From the IMG/VR virus record IMGVR_UViG_3300042937_000157, positions 1 through 35,556 of that record: 35,556 nucleotides of DNA, one strand, 5' to 3'. The position numbers were made by a program, and so were the translations under genes. The notes under the pieces are model-generated. The model was given only the letters and a program-made list of their open reading frames with translations, was not told the origin of the DNA and searched no databases. This stretch comes from a virus. Shown one piece after another: positions 1 through 6,992 of this stretch. The stretch's first letter is position 1, and each line of letters begins with the position of its first letter.

Positions 1-554
1 TGTCTGCTGAAGGAGGCCTGCTGTCCATCCAGGACGCCGACCTGCCCTTCATCGAGATCAGCGACATGGACACGCTGCGGGAGGCTTACACCTGGCTGAC
101 TCAGTCCGACGAGGCCAAGGGGTTCCAGTCGGTGGCGCTCGACTCCATCAGCGAGATCGCTGAGGTGGTCCTGAATGCCGAGAAGAAGGCCACCAAAGAC
201 CCACGCCAGGCCTACGGTGCGATGCAGGAGCAGATGGCCGACATCATCCGCGCATTCCGCGACCTGCCTGGCCGGCACGTCTACATGAGCGCCAAGCTGG
301 AGAAGACCCAGGACGAGATGGGCCGCGTGCTGTATGCGCCATCGATGCCTGGCAACAAGACCGGCCAGGCGCTGCCTTACTTCTTCGACGAGGTGCTGGC
401 GCTGCGTGTCGAGAAGGACAGCGAGAACAACACCCAGCGCGCCCTGATGTGCGACTCGGACGGCCTCTGGCTGGCCAAGGACCGCAGCGGGAAGCTGGAC
501 GCCTGGGAGGCTCCTGATCTGGGAGCCATCATCGCCAAGATCGGAGGGAAGTGA
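1..554 (+). CDS. Sak4-like AAA ATPase, 5'-truncated by window edge (left allele)
   Basis: The open frame runs in from position 3 and ends at TGA 552-554. It gives 183 residues that align without gaps to residues 42-224 of the complete copy at 33808-34482, so only the first 41 residues, including the Walker A loop, are missing. Differences from that copy are mostly synonymous. Protein changes are few: D for E in DTLREAY, K for N before GFQSV, SE for TD near ENNTQ and I for V near the end. The Walker B-like segment VALDS is present. The family (phage P-loop ATPases, Sak4/AAA_24 type) is RecA-like and promotes single-strand annealing or recombination of phage DNA. The ATG at position 66 is internal, not the start. 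This is either a strain variant of the same locus or a true second copy. Confidence 0.85.
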   Translation, partial: SAEGGLLSIQDADLPFIEISDMDTLREAYTWLTQSDEAKGFQSVALDSISEIAEVVLNAEKKATKDPRQAYGAMQEQMADIIRAFRDLPGRHVYMSAKLEKTQDEMGRVLYAPSMPGNKTGQALPYFFDEVLALRVEKDSENNTQRALMCDSDGLWLAKDRSGKLDAWEAPDLGAIIAKIGGK

Positions 555-556
555 TC

Positions 557-955
557 ATGACCAAGTCGATGGAACAACTGGCCGCCCAATGGCTGGAGGC
601 CAAAGAGGCCGAGCGCAAGGCCACCGAGCGCCGCCGTGACTTCGAGGATGCCATGCGCGAGCTGGCTGGTTTTTCGGAGCAGACCGAAGGCACTGAGAAC
701 GTCAAGACGCCTGGCTTCGCCATCAAGATCGTCGGCCGCATCGACCGCAAGGTCGACGCCGACAAGGTGCAGGAGCTGGCCGCCGAGCACGGACTGACCG
801 ATCACCTGAGCACACTTTTCCGGTGGAAGCCGGAAATCAACATGGCCATCTGGAAGGCGACAGATGAGTCCATCACCAAAGCACTCGCCGGAGCAATCAC
901 GGCCAAACCTGGCCGCCCTTCTTTCACCATTGAACCCATCACCACCAAGGAGTAA
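557..955 (+). CDS. Conserved phage protein between Sak4 and DUF669 genes, left allele
   Basis: This 132-residue protein has unknown function. I place the start at ATG 557 because GGAGG at 543-547 lies 9 bases upstream. The GTG at 551 is only 3 bases from it. The N-terminal 60 residues are charged and probably helical (LEAKEAERKATERRRDFEDA). The C-terminal half holds the conserved block RIDRKVDADKVQELAAEHGL followed by a W/K-rich stretch and ends in a basic-proline tail. That half is almost identical to the allele at 34482-34922, while the N-terminal half is largely different and 14 residues shorter. Its place between a Sak4-like ATPase and a DUF669 protein suggests a role in the recombination module, perhaps as a partner or adaptor. 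That role is inferred from context only. Confidence 0.75.
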   Translation: MTKSMEQLAAQWLEAKEAERKATERRRDFEDAMRELAGFSEQTEGTENVKTPGFAIKIVGRIDRKVDADKVQELAAEHGLTDHLSTLFRWKPEINMAIWKATDESITKALAGAITAKPGRPSFTIEPITTKE

Positions 956-958
956 ATC

Positions 959-1477
959 ATGGCTTTTCTCGGACAAACCTTTGCAGCATCTGACCTGCCC
1001 CAGGGCACCAACAACTTCGAGCCGCTGCCGGCTGGATGGTACACGGCCAACATCACGCAGGCAGAGCTGAAGAGCACGGTCGCTGGCGATGGCCAGTACA
1101 TCAAGCTGCGCTACGACATCACCGGGCCGACTCACCAGGGCCGCGTGGTCTTCGGCAACCTCAACATCAAGAATGCCAGCGCCAAGGCTGAGGAGATCGG
1201 CCGCCAGCAGCTTGGCGAGATCATGCGCGCCATCGGCCTGGCTAAGGTCCAGGACACCGATCAGCTCATCGGTGCCAGCATCCAGGTCAAGCTGGACGTG
1301 CGCCCTGCGCGCACCGACGACAAGACTGGCAAGACCTACGAGGCCAGCAATGATGTGAAGGGGTTCAAGGCCGTCAATGGTGGCGCAGCGCCCACCTTTG
1401 CCGCTGCAGCTCCTGCAGCAGCTCCTGCAGCCTCTGCAGCGCCGGCCAAGGCCGCGCCGCCCTGGCAGAAGAAGTGA
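959..1477 (+). CDS. DUF669 family protein, putative ssDNA-binding protein (left allele)
   Basis: This 172-residue protein matches the DUF669 phage family, seen in the segments FEPLPAGWYTANI, YIKLRYDITG and GRVVFGNLNI. An alanine/proline-rich linker (about residues 140-165) leads to the short C-terminal tail APPWQKK. DUF669 proteins are regularly encoded beside Sak4-like ATPases and Cas4-like nucleases and are thought to act as single-strand DNA-binding or annealing accessories; this role is inferred. The start ATG 959 follows the previous stop by 3 bases, and AAGGAG lies upstream at 947-952. A strong hairpin follows at 1486-1512. The allele at 34929-35447 has the same length and only a few substitutions. 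Confidence 0.8.
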   Translation: MAFLGQTFAASDLPQGTNNFEPLPAGWYTANITQAELKSTVAGDGQYIKLRYDITGPTHQGRVVFGNLNIKNASAKAEEIGRQQLGEIMRAIGLAKVQDTDQLIGASIQVKLDVRPARTDDKTGKTYEASNDVKGFKAVNGGAAPTFAAAAPAAAPAASAAPAKAAPPWQKK

Positions 1478-1485
1478 AGTGAAAA

Positions 1486-1512
1486 GCCCCAGCCTCGTGA
1501 GAGGACTGGGGC
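1486..1512 (+). other. Strong intergenic hairpin (left copy)
   Basis: GCCCCAG + CCTC, loop GTGA, GAGG, one unpaired A, CTGGGGC: an 11-bp stem with one bulge, between the DUF669 and Cas4-like genes. No T-run follows on the plus strand, so it is a poor intrinsic terminator in the direction of transcription. It may process or stabilise mRNA or attenuate. Read on the minus strand it is followed by CTTTTC, but no minus-strand gene needs it. It is perfectly conserved in the right copy (35456-35482), although that region is also the shared 127 bp. Confidence 0.7.
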
Positions 1513-1544
1513 AAGTTGGCAACTACAGAAGGAGAGTGGGCACC

Positions 1545-2570
1545 ATGAAAATACCCGAACCAGAGCATAGCATCCAAGGCCTGATCGACAAACACCACGA
1601 GAAGCAGGCCGAGCCGCCCAGGCCGCACATGGGCTGCAGCCAGTTGGGTCACCCATGTGACAGGTGGCTGTGGCTGTCGTTTCGCTGGGCCGTCCAGCCC
1701 CAGTTTCCTGGCCGCATCCTGCGCCTTTTCAGGCGTGGCCAGATGGAAGAGGCCACCATCGTGTCGGACCTGCGCGCCATCGGCATGGACGTGCGCACCA
1801 GCCGGCAGCAGGCGCGCGTGGACTTCGGTGCGCATGTGTCCGGCAGCATAGACGCCATCATCGAGTCTGGCGTGCCTGCAGCGCCCAAGAAGCGCCATGT
1901 GGCCGAGTTCAAGACGCACAGCTCCAAGAGCTTTGCCGACCTGGAGAAGAACGGGGTTGAGAAGTCCAAGCCCGAGCACTTCGTTCAGATGCAGCTCTAC
2001 ATGCATGGCACCGAGATCGACCGCGCCTTGTACCTGGCCGTCTGCAAGGACGACGACCGCATCTACACCGAGCGTGTGCGTTACGACAAGGAGGTGGCCG
2101 AGAAGTTCATCAGGCGTGGCCACTACCTGGCCACATCAGACCGCATGCCGCCGCCTATCAGCACCGACCCGAGCTGGTACCAGTGCAAGTTCTGCGATGC
2201 GCACGAGTTCTGCCACGAGACCAAGACCACCAAGCACGTCAACTGCCGCACCTGCGCGCACAGCACGGCCAAGGAGGACAGTACCTGGCGCTGCGAGAGG
2301 CACGAGGCCGATGGCATTCCGGTGGAGTTCCAGCGCCAGGCCTGCGACAGCCATGTCCTGCACCCTGACCTGGTGCCCTGGGAGCGCAAGGACGGCCTGG
2401 ACCAGTGGACGGCCGTTTACGTCATTGAAGGCCGTGATGTGGCCAACGGTGAAGGCGATGCGCACGTCTACACCAGCCGCGAGATTCTCGTGAATCCCAA
2501 GATGTGCAGCCTTGTGGATGAATATGTGGAAGAGCTGCGCGCAACCTTTGACGCGAGGATTGTGGGATGA
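1545..2570 (+). CDS. Cas4-like PD-(D/E)XK nuclease with probable Fe-S cluster
   Basis: This 341-residue protein starts at ATG 1545, with AAGGAG at 1529-1534 upstream. The nuclease core is visible: D103 in GSIDAII, E121-F-K123 in AEFKTHS, and a QMQLYMHG motif near Q149. This is the RecB/Cas4 arrangement. A cysteine triplet C214-x2-C217-x5-C223 follows, and earlier cysteines C31 and C38 lie before the core. One N-terminal plus three C-terminal cysteines is the layout that holds a 4Fe-4S cluster in Cas4 and AddB. A further Cys/His-rich tail (CRTCAHS, RCERHE) may bind zinc. The likely job is 5' or 3' resection of DNA ends to feed the Sak4-like annealing system encoded just upstream. The gene overlaps the next one by 4 bases (ATGA). 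Confidence 0.82.
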   Translation: MKIPEPEHSIQGLIDKHHEKQAEPPRPHMGCSQLGHPCDRWLWLSFRWAVQPQFPGRILRLFRRGQMEEATIVSDLRAIGMDVRTSRQQARVDFGAHVSGSIDAIIESGVPAAPKKRHVAEFKTHSSKSFADLEKNGVEKSKPEHFVQMQLYMHGTEIDRALYLAVCKDDDRIYTERVRYDKEVAEKFIRRGHYLATSDRMPPPISTDPSWYQCKFCDAHEFCHETKTTKHVNCRTCAHSTAKEDSTWRCERHEADGIPVEFQRQACDSHVLHPDLVPWERKDGLDQWTAVYVIEGRDVANGEGDAHVYTSREILVNPKMCSLVDEYVEELRATFDARIVG

Positions 2571-2872
2571 CCAATGACGACATCATCCGCATGGCGCGGG
2601 AGGCTGGACTTTACAGCGGGTCGCCACGCACACCGAGCACTGGCCGCATGATCGAGAAAAGGCTCGAACGCTTCGCCTCCCTTGTCGCCGCAGCCGAGCG
2701 CAATCGCACATGGACGCAGGCGCACTGGACAGAGTACGAGCGCAGCATTGCCGCAGCCGAACGCAAGCGCCTGCACGACAAGTTCATGGAGATTCACAAG
2801 TCGCAGCAGCACAGCAACAACTACTGGCACTTTGCCGCACGCAAGATCATGGAGGAACCTGATGCTGCGTGA
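2567..2872 (+). CDS. Small conserved phage protein
   Basis: This 101-residue protein has unknown function. It starts with MTNDDIIRMAREAGL and has a helical, charged middle with repeated AAAER segments (LVAAAERNRTW, SIAAAERKRLH). Proteins with this start are common in phages of Proteobacteria and have no assigned role. The start ATG overlaps the preceding stop (ATGA at 2567-2570), and the end overlaps the helicase start by 11 bases, so all three are probably translated in series. No cysteine motif, signal peptide or membrane segment is seen. Confidence 0.7.
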   Translation: MTNDDIIRMAREAGLYSGSPRTPSTGRMIEKRLERFASLVAAAERNRTWTQAHWTEYERSIAAAERKRLHDKFMEIHKSQQHSNNYWHFAARKIMEEPDAA

Positions 2873-4463
2873 CTACCAACAGCGAACCATTGACCAGCTT
2901 TATGCGTGGTTCGAGGCAGGCCATGTAGGCAATCCCTGCCTGGTGCTGCCAACCGGGTCCGGCAAAAGCCACATCGTGGCCGCGCTGTGCAAGGACGCGC
3001 TTCAGAACTGGCCAGAGACCGTGGTGCTGATGCTGACTCATGTGAAGGAGTTGATCGAGCAAAACGCAGAGAAGATGCGCCAGCACTGGCCTGGCGCGCC
3101 GATGGGCATCTACAGCGCCAGCATCGGCAAGAAGCAACTCGGAGAGCCGATCACCTTCGCAGGCATCCAGTCCATCCGCACCAAGGCCAAGCAGATCGGC
3201 CACGTTGACCTGGTGATCATCGACGAGTGCCACCTGGTCAACCACAAGGACGAAGGCGGGTATCGCCAGTTCCTGGCCGACCTGAAGGCTATCAACCCTG
3301 CGCTGCGGGTCATCGGTTTGACGGCCACGCCCTACCGCCTGGGGCACGGCCTGATCACCGACAAGCCTGCGCTGTTCGACGACCTGATCGAGCCGGTCAG
3401 CATCGAGGAACTGGTGTTCAAGGGTTACCTGGCCACGCTGCGCAGCAAGGTCACCAAGGCCAAGCTGGATACCACTGGCGTTCACAAGCGTGGTGGCGAG
3501 TTCATCGAGTCCGAGCTGCAAGCAGCAGTCGACACCGATGACAACAACCAGAAGGTGGTGCGCGAGATCATCGAGCTGGCTGGCGACCGCAAGGCCTGGC
3601 TGGTGTTCTGCACTGGCGTCAAGCACGCGCACCATGTGGCCGAAGTCCTGCGCCAGCGTGGCGTGGCCGCGGAGTGTGTGACTGGCGAGACGCCGAAGAA
3701 GGAGCGCGAGCGCCTGCTGGCCGAGTTCAAGGCTGGCCGCCTACGCGCCTTGACCAATGCCAATGTTTTGACCACTGGGTTCGACTACCCAGACATCGAC
3801 CTGATCGCCATGCTGCGCCCGACCATGTCGGCCAGCCTGTACGTCCAGATGGCCGGCCGCGGCATGCGGGTCAAGAGCCACATCGACCACTGCCTGGTAC
3901 TGGACTTCGCTGGCGTGGTGGCCACGCATGGGCCGATTACGGCCGTGCAGCCGCCCAAGAAGGCAGGCGATGGCAATGGCGAGGCACCAGTCAAGGTATG
4001 CGACAACTGTGGCGAGCTGTGCGCCATTGCCGTGGCCATCTGCCCTGCGTGCCTGACGCCATTCCCAGAGCCGGAGCGCAAGAAGCTGGAGCTGCGCAAC
4101 GACGACATCATGGGCCTGGAAGGCAGCGACCTGGAGGTCACGTCCTGGAGCTGGCGCAAGCACGTCAGCCGCGCATCAGGCAAGGAGATGCTGTCCTGCA
4201 CCTACTACGGCAGCCTGTCTGACAAGCCGATCACCGAGTACCTGCCAGTGCTGCATGAAGGGTATGCCGGCCAGCGTGCGCTGCAGCAGCTCTTCACGAT
4301 GGCCAACTCGTCAGGCGCGCACCTGGCCGAAGCCGAGCGCATGAGTGACAGCGAAGGCCTGGAGTACCTGGCCACGCAGATGAGCAGCAGCAGGCCGCCC
4401 AAGGTCATCGAGTACCGCATGGACGGGAAGTTTCACCGAGTCATCAAGAGGAGCTGGGCATGA
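2862..4463 (+). CDS. SF2 DEAD/DEAH-type DNA helicase with zinc ribbon
   Basis: This 533-residue protein carries the superfamily 2 motifs in order: Walker A LPTGSGKS (about 29-36), DECH (121-124), TATP (154-157) and QMAGRGMR (329-336, motif VI). A four-cysteine zinc element follows (C380, C383, then C394 and C397, with C387 between). This is the UvrB/RecG/restriction-helicase-like group of phage helicases that unwind DNA during replication, recombination or branch migration. I chose ATG 2862, preceded by GGAGG at 2851-2855 and giving the family-typical start MLRDYQQRTIDQL, over an upstream in-frame ATG at 2682. It overlaps the previous gene by 11 bases and the next by 4 (ATGA). Its place between a Cas4-like nuclease and a VRR-NUC nuclease supports a recombination or replication role. 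Confidence 0.88.
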   Translation: MLRDYQQRTIDQLYAWFEAGHVGNPCLVLPTGSGKSHIVAALCKDALQNWPETVVLMLTHVKELIEQNAEKMRQHWPGAPMGIYSASIGKKQLGEPITFAGIQSIRTKAKQIGHVDLVIIDECHLVNHKDEGGYRQFLADLKAINPALRVIGLTATPYRLGHGLITDKPALFDDLIEPVSIEELVFKGYLATLRSKVTKAKLDTTGVHKRGGEFIESELQAAVDTDDNNQKVVREIIELAGDRKAWLVFCTGVKHAHHVAEVLRQRGVAAECVTGETPKKERERLLAEFKAGRLRALTNANVLTTGFDYPDIDLIAMLRPTMSASLYVQMAGRGMRVKSHIDHCLVLDFAGVVATHGPITAVQPPKKAGDGNGEAPVKVCDNCGELCAIAVAICPACLTPFPEPERKKLELRNDDIMGLEGSDLEVTSWSWRKHVSRASGKEMLSCTYYGSLSDKPITEYLPVLHEGYAGQRALQQLFTMANSSGAHLAEAERMSDSEGLEYLATQMSSSRPPKVIEYRMDGKFHRVIKRSWA

Positions 4464-4900
4464 GCCGAGGCCGCGCCTTGCAGCACTATGGCAAGCTGGG
4501 TGTGGCCAACCTGTCCAGTGAGGTCAAGGCCATCTGGTACAGCCGCCACATCGAGCCAGAGCCGTGCGAGCCGGTGGACACCTTTTGGCCAACCTGCACC
4601 GATCCTGACCTGGTGCTGCGCCAAGACTTTGCCAGGCGTCTGGTGGCCATCACGCCACTGACCGAGATGGAGGAGTGGGCTGTGGCGCTGTGCGTGCTGG
4701 ACAACTGCACGCTGCGCGAGGCAGGCCAGGAAATGGACCGGACGCAGGAGCGTGTGCGCCAGATTCTGATGAAGGCCATGCGCAAGTTTCGGACATGCCA
4801 GAAAGCACTGACTGGCATGCATTTGTGGGAGTTAGACACCAGGGACATGTCGTACTTCTGGTGGAGGCATGAACAAAGGAGAGAACATGATCGACGTTGA
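4460..4900 (+). CDS. Sigma-70 region-4-like DNA-binding protein
   Basis: The 146-residue protein contains a helix-turn-helix at about residues 83-112 (TLREAGQEMDRTQERVRQIL, then KAMRKFR). It closely resembles region 4.2 of sigma-70 factors, the part that reads the -35 box. Regions 2 and 3 are absent. A helical segment (62-80) before it fits region 4.1. Phage proteins of this size and type are usually transcription activators of late genes, such as ArpU/RinA-like or sigma-mimic proteins. Here it sits in the early rightward unit, so it could switch on part of the 26-kb leftward unit; that is inference. The start ATG overlaps the helicase stop (ATGA). Confidence 0.75.
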   Translation: MSRGRALQHYGKLGVANLSSEVKAIWYSRHIEPEPCEPVDTFWPTCTDPDLVLRQDFARRLVAITPLTEMEEWAVALCVLDNCTLREAGQEMDRTQERVRQILMKAMRKFRTCQKALTGMHLWELDTRDMSYFWWRHEQRREHDRR

Positions 4901-5138
4901 AGAACACCTAAAGCGCGCTGCCGGATGCGAGTCCGTCACGCTGCCTGCAGCCATGTGGCTGGATGCGCTGTGGGAGCTGCAGAGCAGGCGCAGCGATGAG
5001 ATGGTCACCATCGGGCCATTCTTCCTGAAGCGCTACGACGAGCACAGCTTCTGGCTTGGCCACGAGAGTGGTGAAGGCATGCAGGTGCGTGATCACCGCG
5101 TGCTGGATGTGCTTAATGAACTGTGGAAGGAGTTCTGA
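4887..5138 (+). CDS. Hypothetical protein
   Basis: This 83-residue protein has no recognised domain. I start at ATG 4887 because AAAGGAGAG at 4875-4883 lies just upstream. An in-frame ATG at 4869 would place that site inside the coding region. The sequence is acidic and aromatic (TIGPFFLKRYDEHSFWLGHE) and probably a small alpha/beta fold. It lies between the sigma-like gene and a cysteine-rich gene and is likely co-transcribed with both. Confidence 0.65.
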   Translation: MIDVEEHLKRAAGCESVTLPAAMWLDALWELQSRRSDEMVTIGPFFLKRYDEHSFWLGHESGEGMQVRDHRVLDVLNELWKEF

Positions 5139-5140
5139 GC

Positions 5141-5338
5141 ATGAGCACCAGACCACCAGAGCCAGAGTTCCTGATCCAGTGGCGTGAATGGGTTAAGGCA
5201 GGGCCGCCAAAGTGCTGTCACACATGCGAACTCTACGACCATCATGGAACATGCTTTGAGTTCAACACGACACCACCGGAGGACTTTGCAGCCACCGTGG
5301 ATGCCTGCGATAAATGGGAGCCAGAGGTGCCATTTTGA
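5141..5338 (+). CDS. Small Cys-rich protein, probable zinc binder
   Basis: This 65-residue protein contains KCCHTCELY, then HHGTCFEF and DACDKWEP, giving a C-x2-C ... C ... C pattern that fits a small zinc-binding fold. The start ATG 5141 has GGAAGGAG at 5125-5132. The stop overlaps the TTG start of the nuclease gene (TTGA, 5335-5338). Small phage proteins with this pattern are common next to VRR-NUC genes, but their role is not known. Confidence 0.65.
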   Translation: MSTRPPEPEFLIQWREWVKAGPPKCCHTCELYDHHGTCFEFNTTPPEDFAATVDACDKWEPEVPF

Positions 5339-5691
5339 CCGAGCGCATGCCCACCGAGCACGAGGAGCAGCGCGAGGTGGTGCGCTGGTTCCGGCAGACC
5401 TGGCCAGGCGTGCGCATCCATGCCATCCCAAACGGTGGCGCGCGCAGCAAGGCCACCGCTGGCCGTCTGAAGGCCGAAGGCGTGGCCTCTGGAGTGCCGG
5501 ACCTGTTCGTGCCTGCTTGGCGTCTGTGGATCGAGATGAAGCGCGCCAAAGGTGGCAGCCTCAGCCCAGAGCAGAAGGACTGGATCGAATACTTGGAAGG
5601 TGTGGGATATTGGGTTATAGTGGGAAAAGGTGCGGATCATGCCAAGCAGCAGATCAGCGCCTTTTTCACCACCAACCAAGGAACCCAATGA
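5335..5691 (+). CDS. VRR-NUC domain nuclease
   Basis: The 118-residue protein is a stand-alone VRR-NUC domain, a PD-(D/E)XK branch found in phage nucleases and FAN1. Visible motifs are the early E10, PNGGARSKATAGRLKAEG (about 32-49), GVPDLF with D56, and WIEMKR with E67-x-K69, then SPEQ. These enzymes cut branched or flapped DNA, and here it could resolve recombination or replication intermediates. TTG 5335 is chosen because AGAGG at 5323-5327 lies 7 bases upstream and the codon overlaps the previous stop. ATG 5347 is the alternative and would lack a spaced ribosome site. Confidence 0.82.
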   Translation: MTERMPTEHEEQREVVRWFRQTWPGVRIHAIPNGGARSKATAGRLKAEGVASGVPDLFVPAWRLWIEMKRAKGGSLSPEQKDWIEYLEGVGYWVIVGKGADHAKQQISAFFTTNQGTQ

Positions 5692-5930
5692 GCACTCGCA
5701 TCTACCTGGTCACCGACATCGAGACCAACAAGCACCGCTTGATCCGCGCTGCCAACCAGGCGCAGGCCATCCGGCATGCTGCCCAGACCCGATTCGACAT
5801 CGAGGTGGCCGGCCAGGACGACCTGGTCAGCCTGCTGACGCATGGCGTGCCTGTCGAGCTGGCCACCGGCCAGGCAACCGCCGATATGTTCGAGGAAGCC
5901 GCCATCGCCAACCCAGGCGGGACCGACTGA
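5688..5930 (+). CDS. Hypothetical small protein
   Basis: This 80-residue protein starts MSTRIYLVTD and continues with a RLIRAANQAQAIRHAAQ segment and an acidic end. Similar short proteins of the form 'IYLV...RLVRA...QA..HV' occur in other proteobacterial phages, always of unknown function. The start overlaps the nuclease stop (ATGA at 5688-5691) and the end overlaps the next ATG by one base (TGATG). This is typical translational coupling in this part of the unit. Confidence 0.68.
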   Translation: MSTRIYLVTDIETNKHRLIRAANQAQAIRHAAQTRFDIEVAGQDDLVSLLTHGVPVELATGQATADMFEEAAIANPGGTD

Positions 5931-6121
5931 TGAAAGCGCCGACCACTCCCAAGTCGTCGGCCTCGGCCGTCAAGGACCGATACCTGACGATCCGCGTGCC
6001 GCCCGAGGTCGAGCTGGCGCTGCGCCGCCAGGCCGATGCCGACACCAGGACGCTGGCCGCCCAGGTGCTGCACTACATCAAGCAAGGCCTGGCCAAAAGC
6101 CAGGAGGAGGCTGCCGCATGA
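5930..6121 (+). CDS. Arc-like ribbon-helix-helix DNA-binding protein
   Basis: The 63-residue protein has a disordered N-terminus, then RYLTIRVPPEVELALRRQAD (beta strand and first helix) and a second helix TRTLAAQVLHYIKQGL. This is the Arc/MetJ ribbon-helix-helix layout. Such dimers bind operators through the strand pair, so this is a candidate regulator of one of the two divergent units. Both ends overlap neighbours by 1-4 bases. Confidence 0.72.
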   Translation: MKAPTTPKSSASAVKDRYLTIRVPPEVELALRRQADADTRTLAAQVLHYIKQGLAKSQEEAAA

Positions 6122-6249
6122 AGCTGCGTCCTCGCATGTCTGTGCAGTGGTTCCCTCGCCGCTGGCCGTACTTCGCCATCGGGTTCGACCGTGGCGAGTT
6201 CCACCTGTACCTATGGATCGTCGAGATCGAGGTCTGGAGGTCGTACTAA
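6118..6249 (+). CDS. Very small hypothetical protein
   Basis: A 43-residue, tryptophan- and arginine-rich peptide (SVQWFPRRWPYFAIGFDRGE, then EFHLYLWIVEIEV). It starts in an ATGA overlap with the ribbon-helix-helix gene and ends in TAATG, shared with the next start. The tight overlaps on both sides and the ordered hydrophobic/aromatic pattern argue that it is translated. Function is unknown. Confidence 0.55.
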   Translation: MKLRPRMSVQWFPRRWPYFAIGFDRGEFHLYLWIVEIEVWRSY

Positions 6250-6422
6250 TGGCTGCTGACAGCCCGAACGACAAGCGCCACATCCTGGTGGCGCTGCTGC
6301 GGCCTTCACCGATCAGCTTGGCTGCGTGCCAGGTCATCGGTGGGCCGCGGCCTCCGGCCATCGCCGTGTTCTTCGACCGCGAGGAGCACGCCTTCAACCT
6401 GGTGGACGTGGCCGCGCCATGA
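6249..6422 (+). CDS. Very small hypothetical protein
   Basis: A 57-residue protein (MAADSPNDKRHILVALLRPS...) with a central AIAVFFDREEHAFNLVDV segment. It is coupled to both neighbours: its ATG overlaps the previous TAA and its TGA overlaps the next ATG. No domain was recognised. Confidence 0.55.
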   Translation: MAADSPNDKRHILVALLRPSPISLAACQVIGGPRPPAIAVFFDREEHAFNLVDVAAP

Positions 6423-6913
6423 AGAAGTCAGGCAAGCGCAAGCCTGCTGGCAGGCCGGTGACATACACCCACTGGGACGAGCTGATGGCCAGCGCCAGCG
6501 AGCCGCTGCCGCAGGAGCAGCGCACCTACCAGCTCACGCGCATGTACCAGGGGCTGCACGCCCTGGAGACGGCCGCGGAGCCTGGCAAGGAGGACTGGCG
6601 GGTCGTCAGCGATGCCGTCAATATGCTGGAGACACTGGTGGTCGAGATGCAGGTCTGCGAGGACGCCAGCGGCCTGCTGATGGACGCCATCCGCGGCCTG
6701 GCATTGGCCGGCCAGCGCCACAAGCGCGAAGGCAAGCCCATCAGGCTGGACGGACCCGGTATCCAGGCCGTGCGCACCGTTCTGGCCAACTACGGGGATC
6801 TGCTGGACATGCTGCCGGCACGCACCATGATCAGGTGCCACCGCCTGACCGAGAAGCGCATCCACGCCATCCTGGACGGTCGCAAGCAGCCGCACGATGT
6901 CGAGGTGGTCTAG
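6419..6913 (+). CDS. Conserved phage protein of unknown function
   Basis: The 164-residue protein has a basic N-terminus (MKKSGKRKPAGRP) and a mainly helical body with QLTRMYQGLHALETA and a long segment around VVSDAVNMLETLVVEMQVCE. Proteins with the 'YQLTRM..GL..E......DW..V.DAVN..ETL' pattern are frequent in podoviruses and siphoviruses of Proteobacteria with no assigned role. It starts in an ATGA overlap. A candidate promoter follows its stop at 6928-6958, so it may close the first rightward transcript segment. Confidence 0.68.
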   Translation: MKKSGKRKPAGRPVTYTHWDELMASASEPLPQEQRTYQLTRMYQGLHALETAAEPGKEDWRVVSDAVNMLETLVVEMQVCEDASGLLMDAIRGLALAGQRHKREGKPIRLDGPGIQAVRTVLANYGDLLDMLPARTMIRCHRLTEKRIHAILDGRKQPHDVEVV

Positions 6914-6927
6914 GGGTTTTCACCTAC

Positions 6928-6958
6928 TTGCGTGCATCGTGGGAAATCGTGGTAAGAT
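6928..6958 (+). promoter_or_regulatory. Candidate extended -10 promoter
   Basis: In the 79-base gap between two rightward genes lies TTGCGT (6928-6933), a 19-base spacer, and an extended -10 TGGTAAGAT (TG at 6950-6951, TAAGAT at 6953-6958). The direct repeat ATCGTGG occurs at 6936 and 6946 within the spacer. The expected start is near 6965. It would serve the last four rightward genes. The spacer is longer than ideal, but the extended -10 can compensate. Confidence 0.45.
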
Positions 6959-6992
6959 GTGGCCATCGCAACCAACCAGCAAGGAGCTGACC

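Larger units (their letters stand above)
3..1586. repeat. Left copy of the diverged terminal block (Sak4 / small protein / DUF669)
   Basis: Positions 3-1586 correspond to 33931-35556. The offset is 33,928 over the first gene and 33,970 over the third, because the middle gene is 42 bp shorter here. Similarity is high over the first gene, the second half of the middle gene and the third gene. It is poor over the first half of the middle gene. From 1460 to 1586 the two copies are identical for exactly 127 bp, ending at the last base of the window. The pattern fits two alleles of one locus joined at a shared assembly k-mer. Confidence 0.85.

Noticed and set aside
1486-1512. Hairpin as an intrinsic terminator for the DUF669 gene
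   Set aside because: No T-run follows on the plus strand and the next gene starts 33 bases later; kept only as a hairpin.
377-1522. Long minus-strand ORF opposite the Sak4/DUF669 block (also 34305-35492)
   Set aside because: It mirrors real plus-strand genes whose domains are clear, and has a low-complexity composition; high-GC codon bias keeps the reverse frame open.
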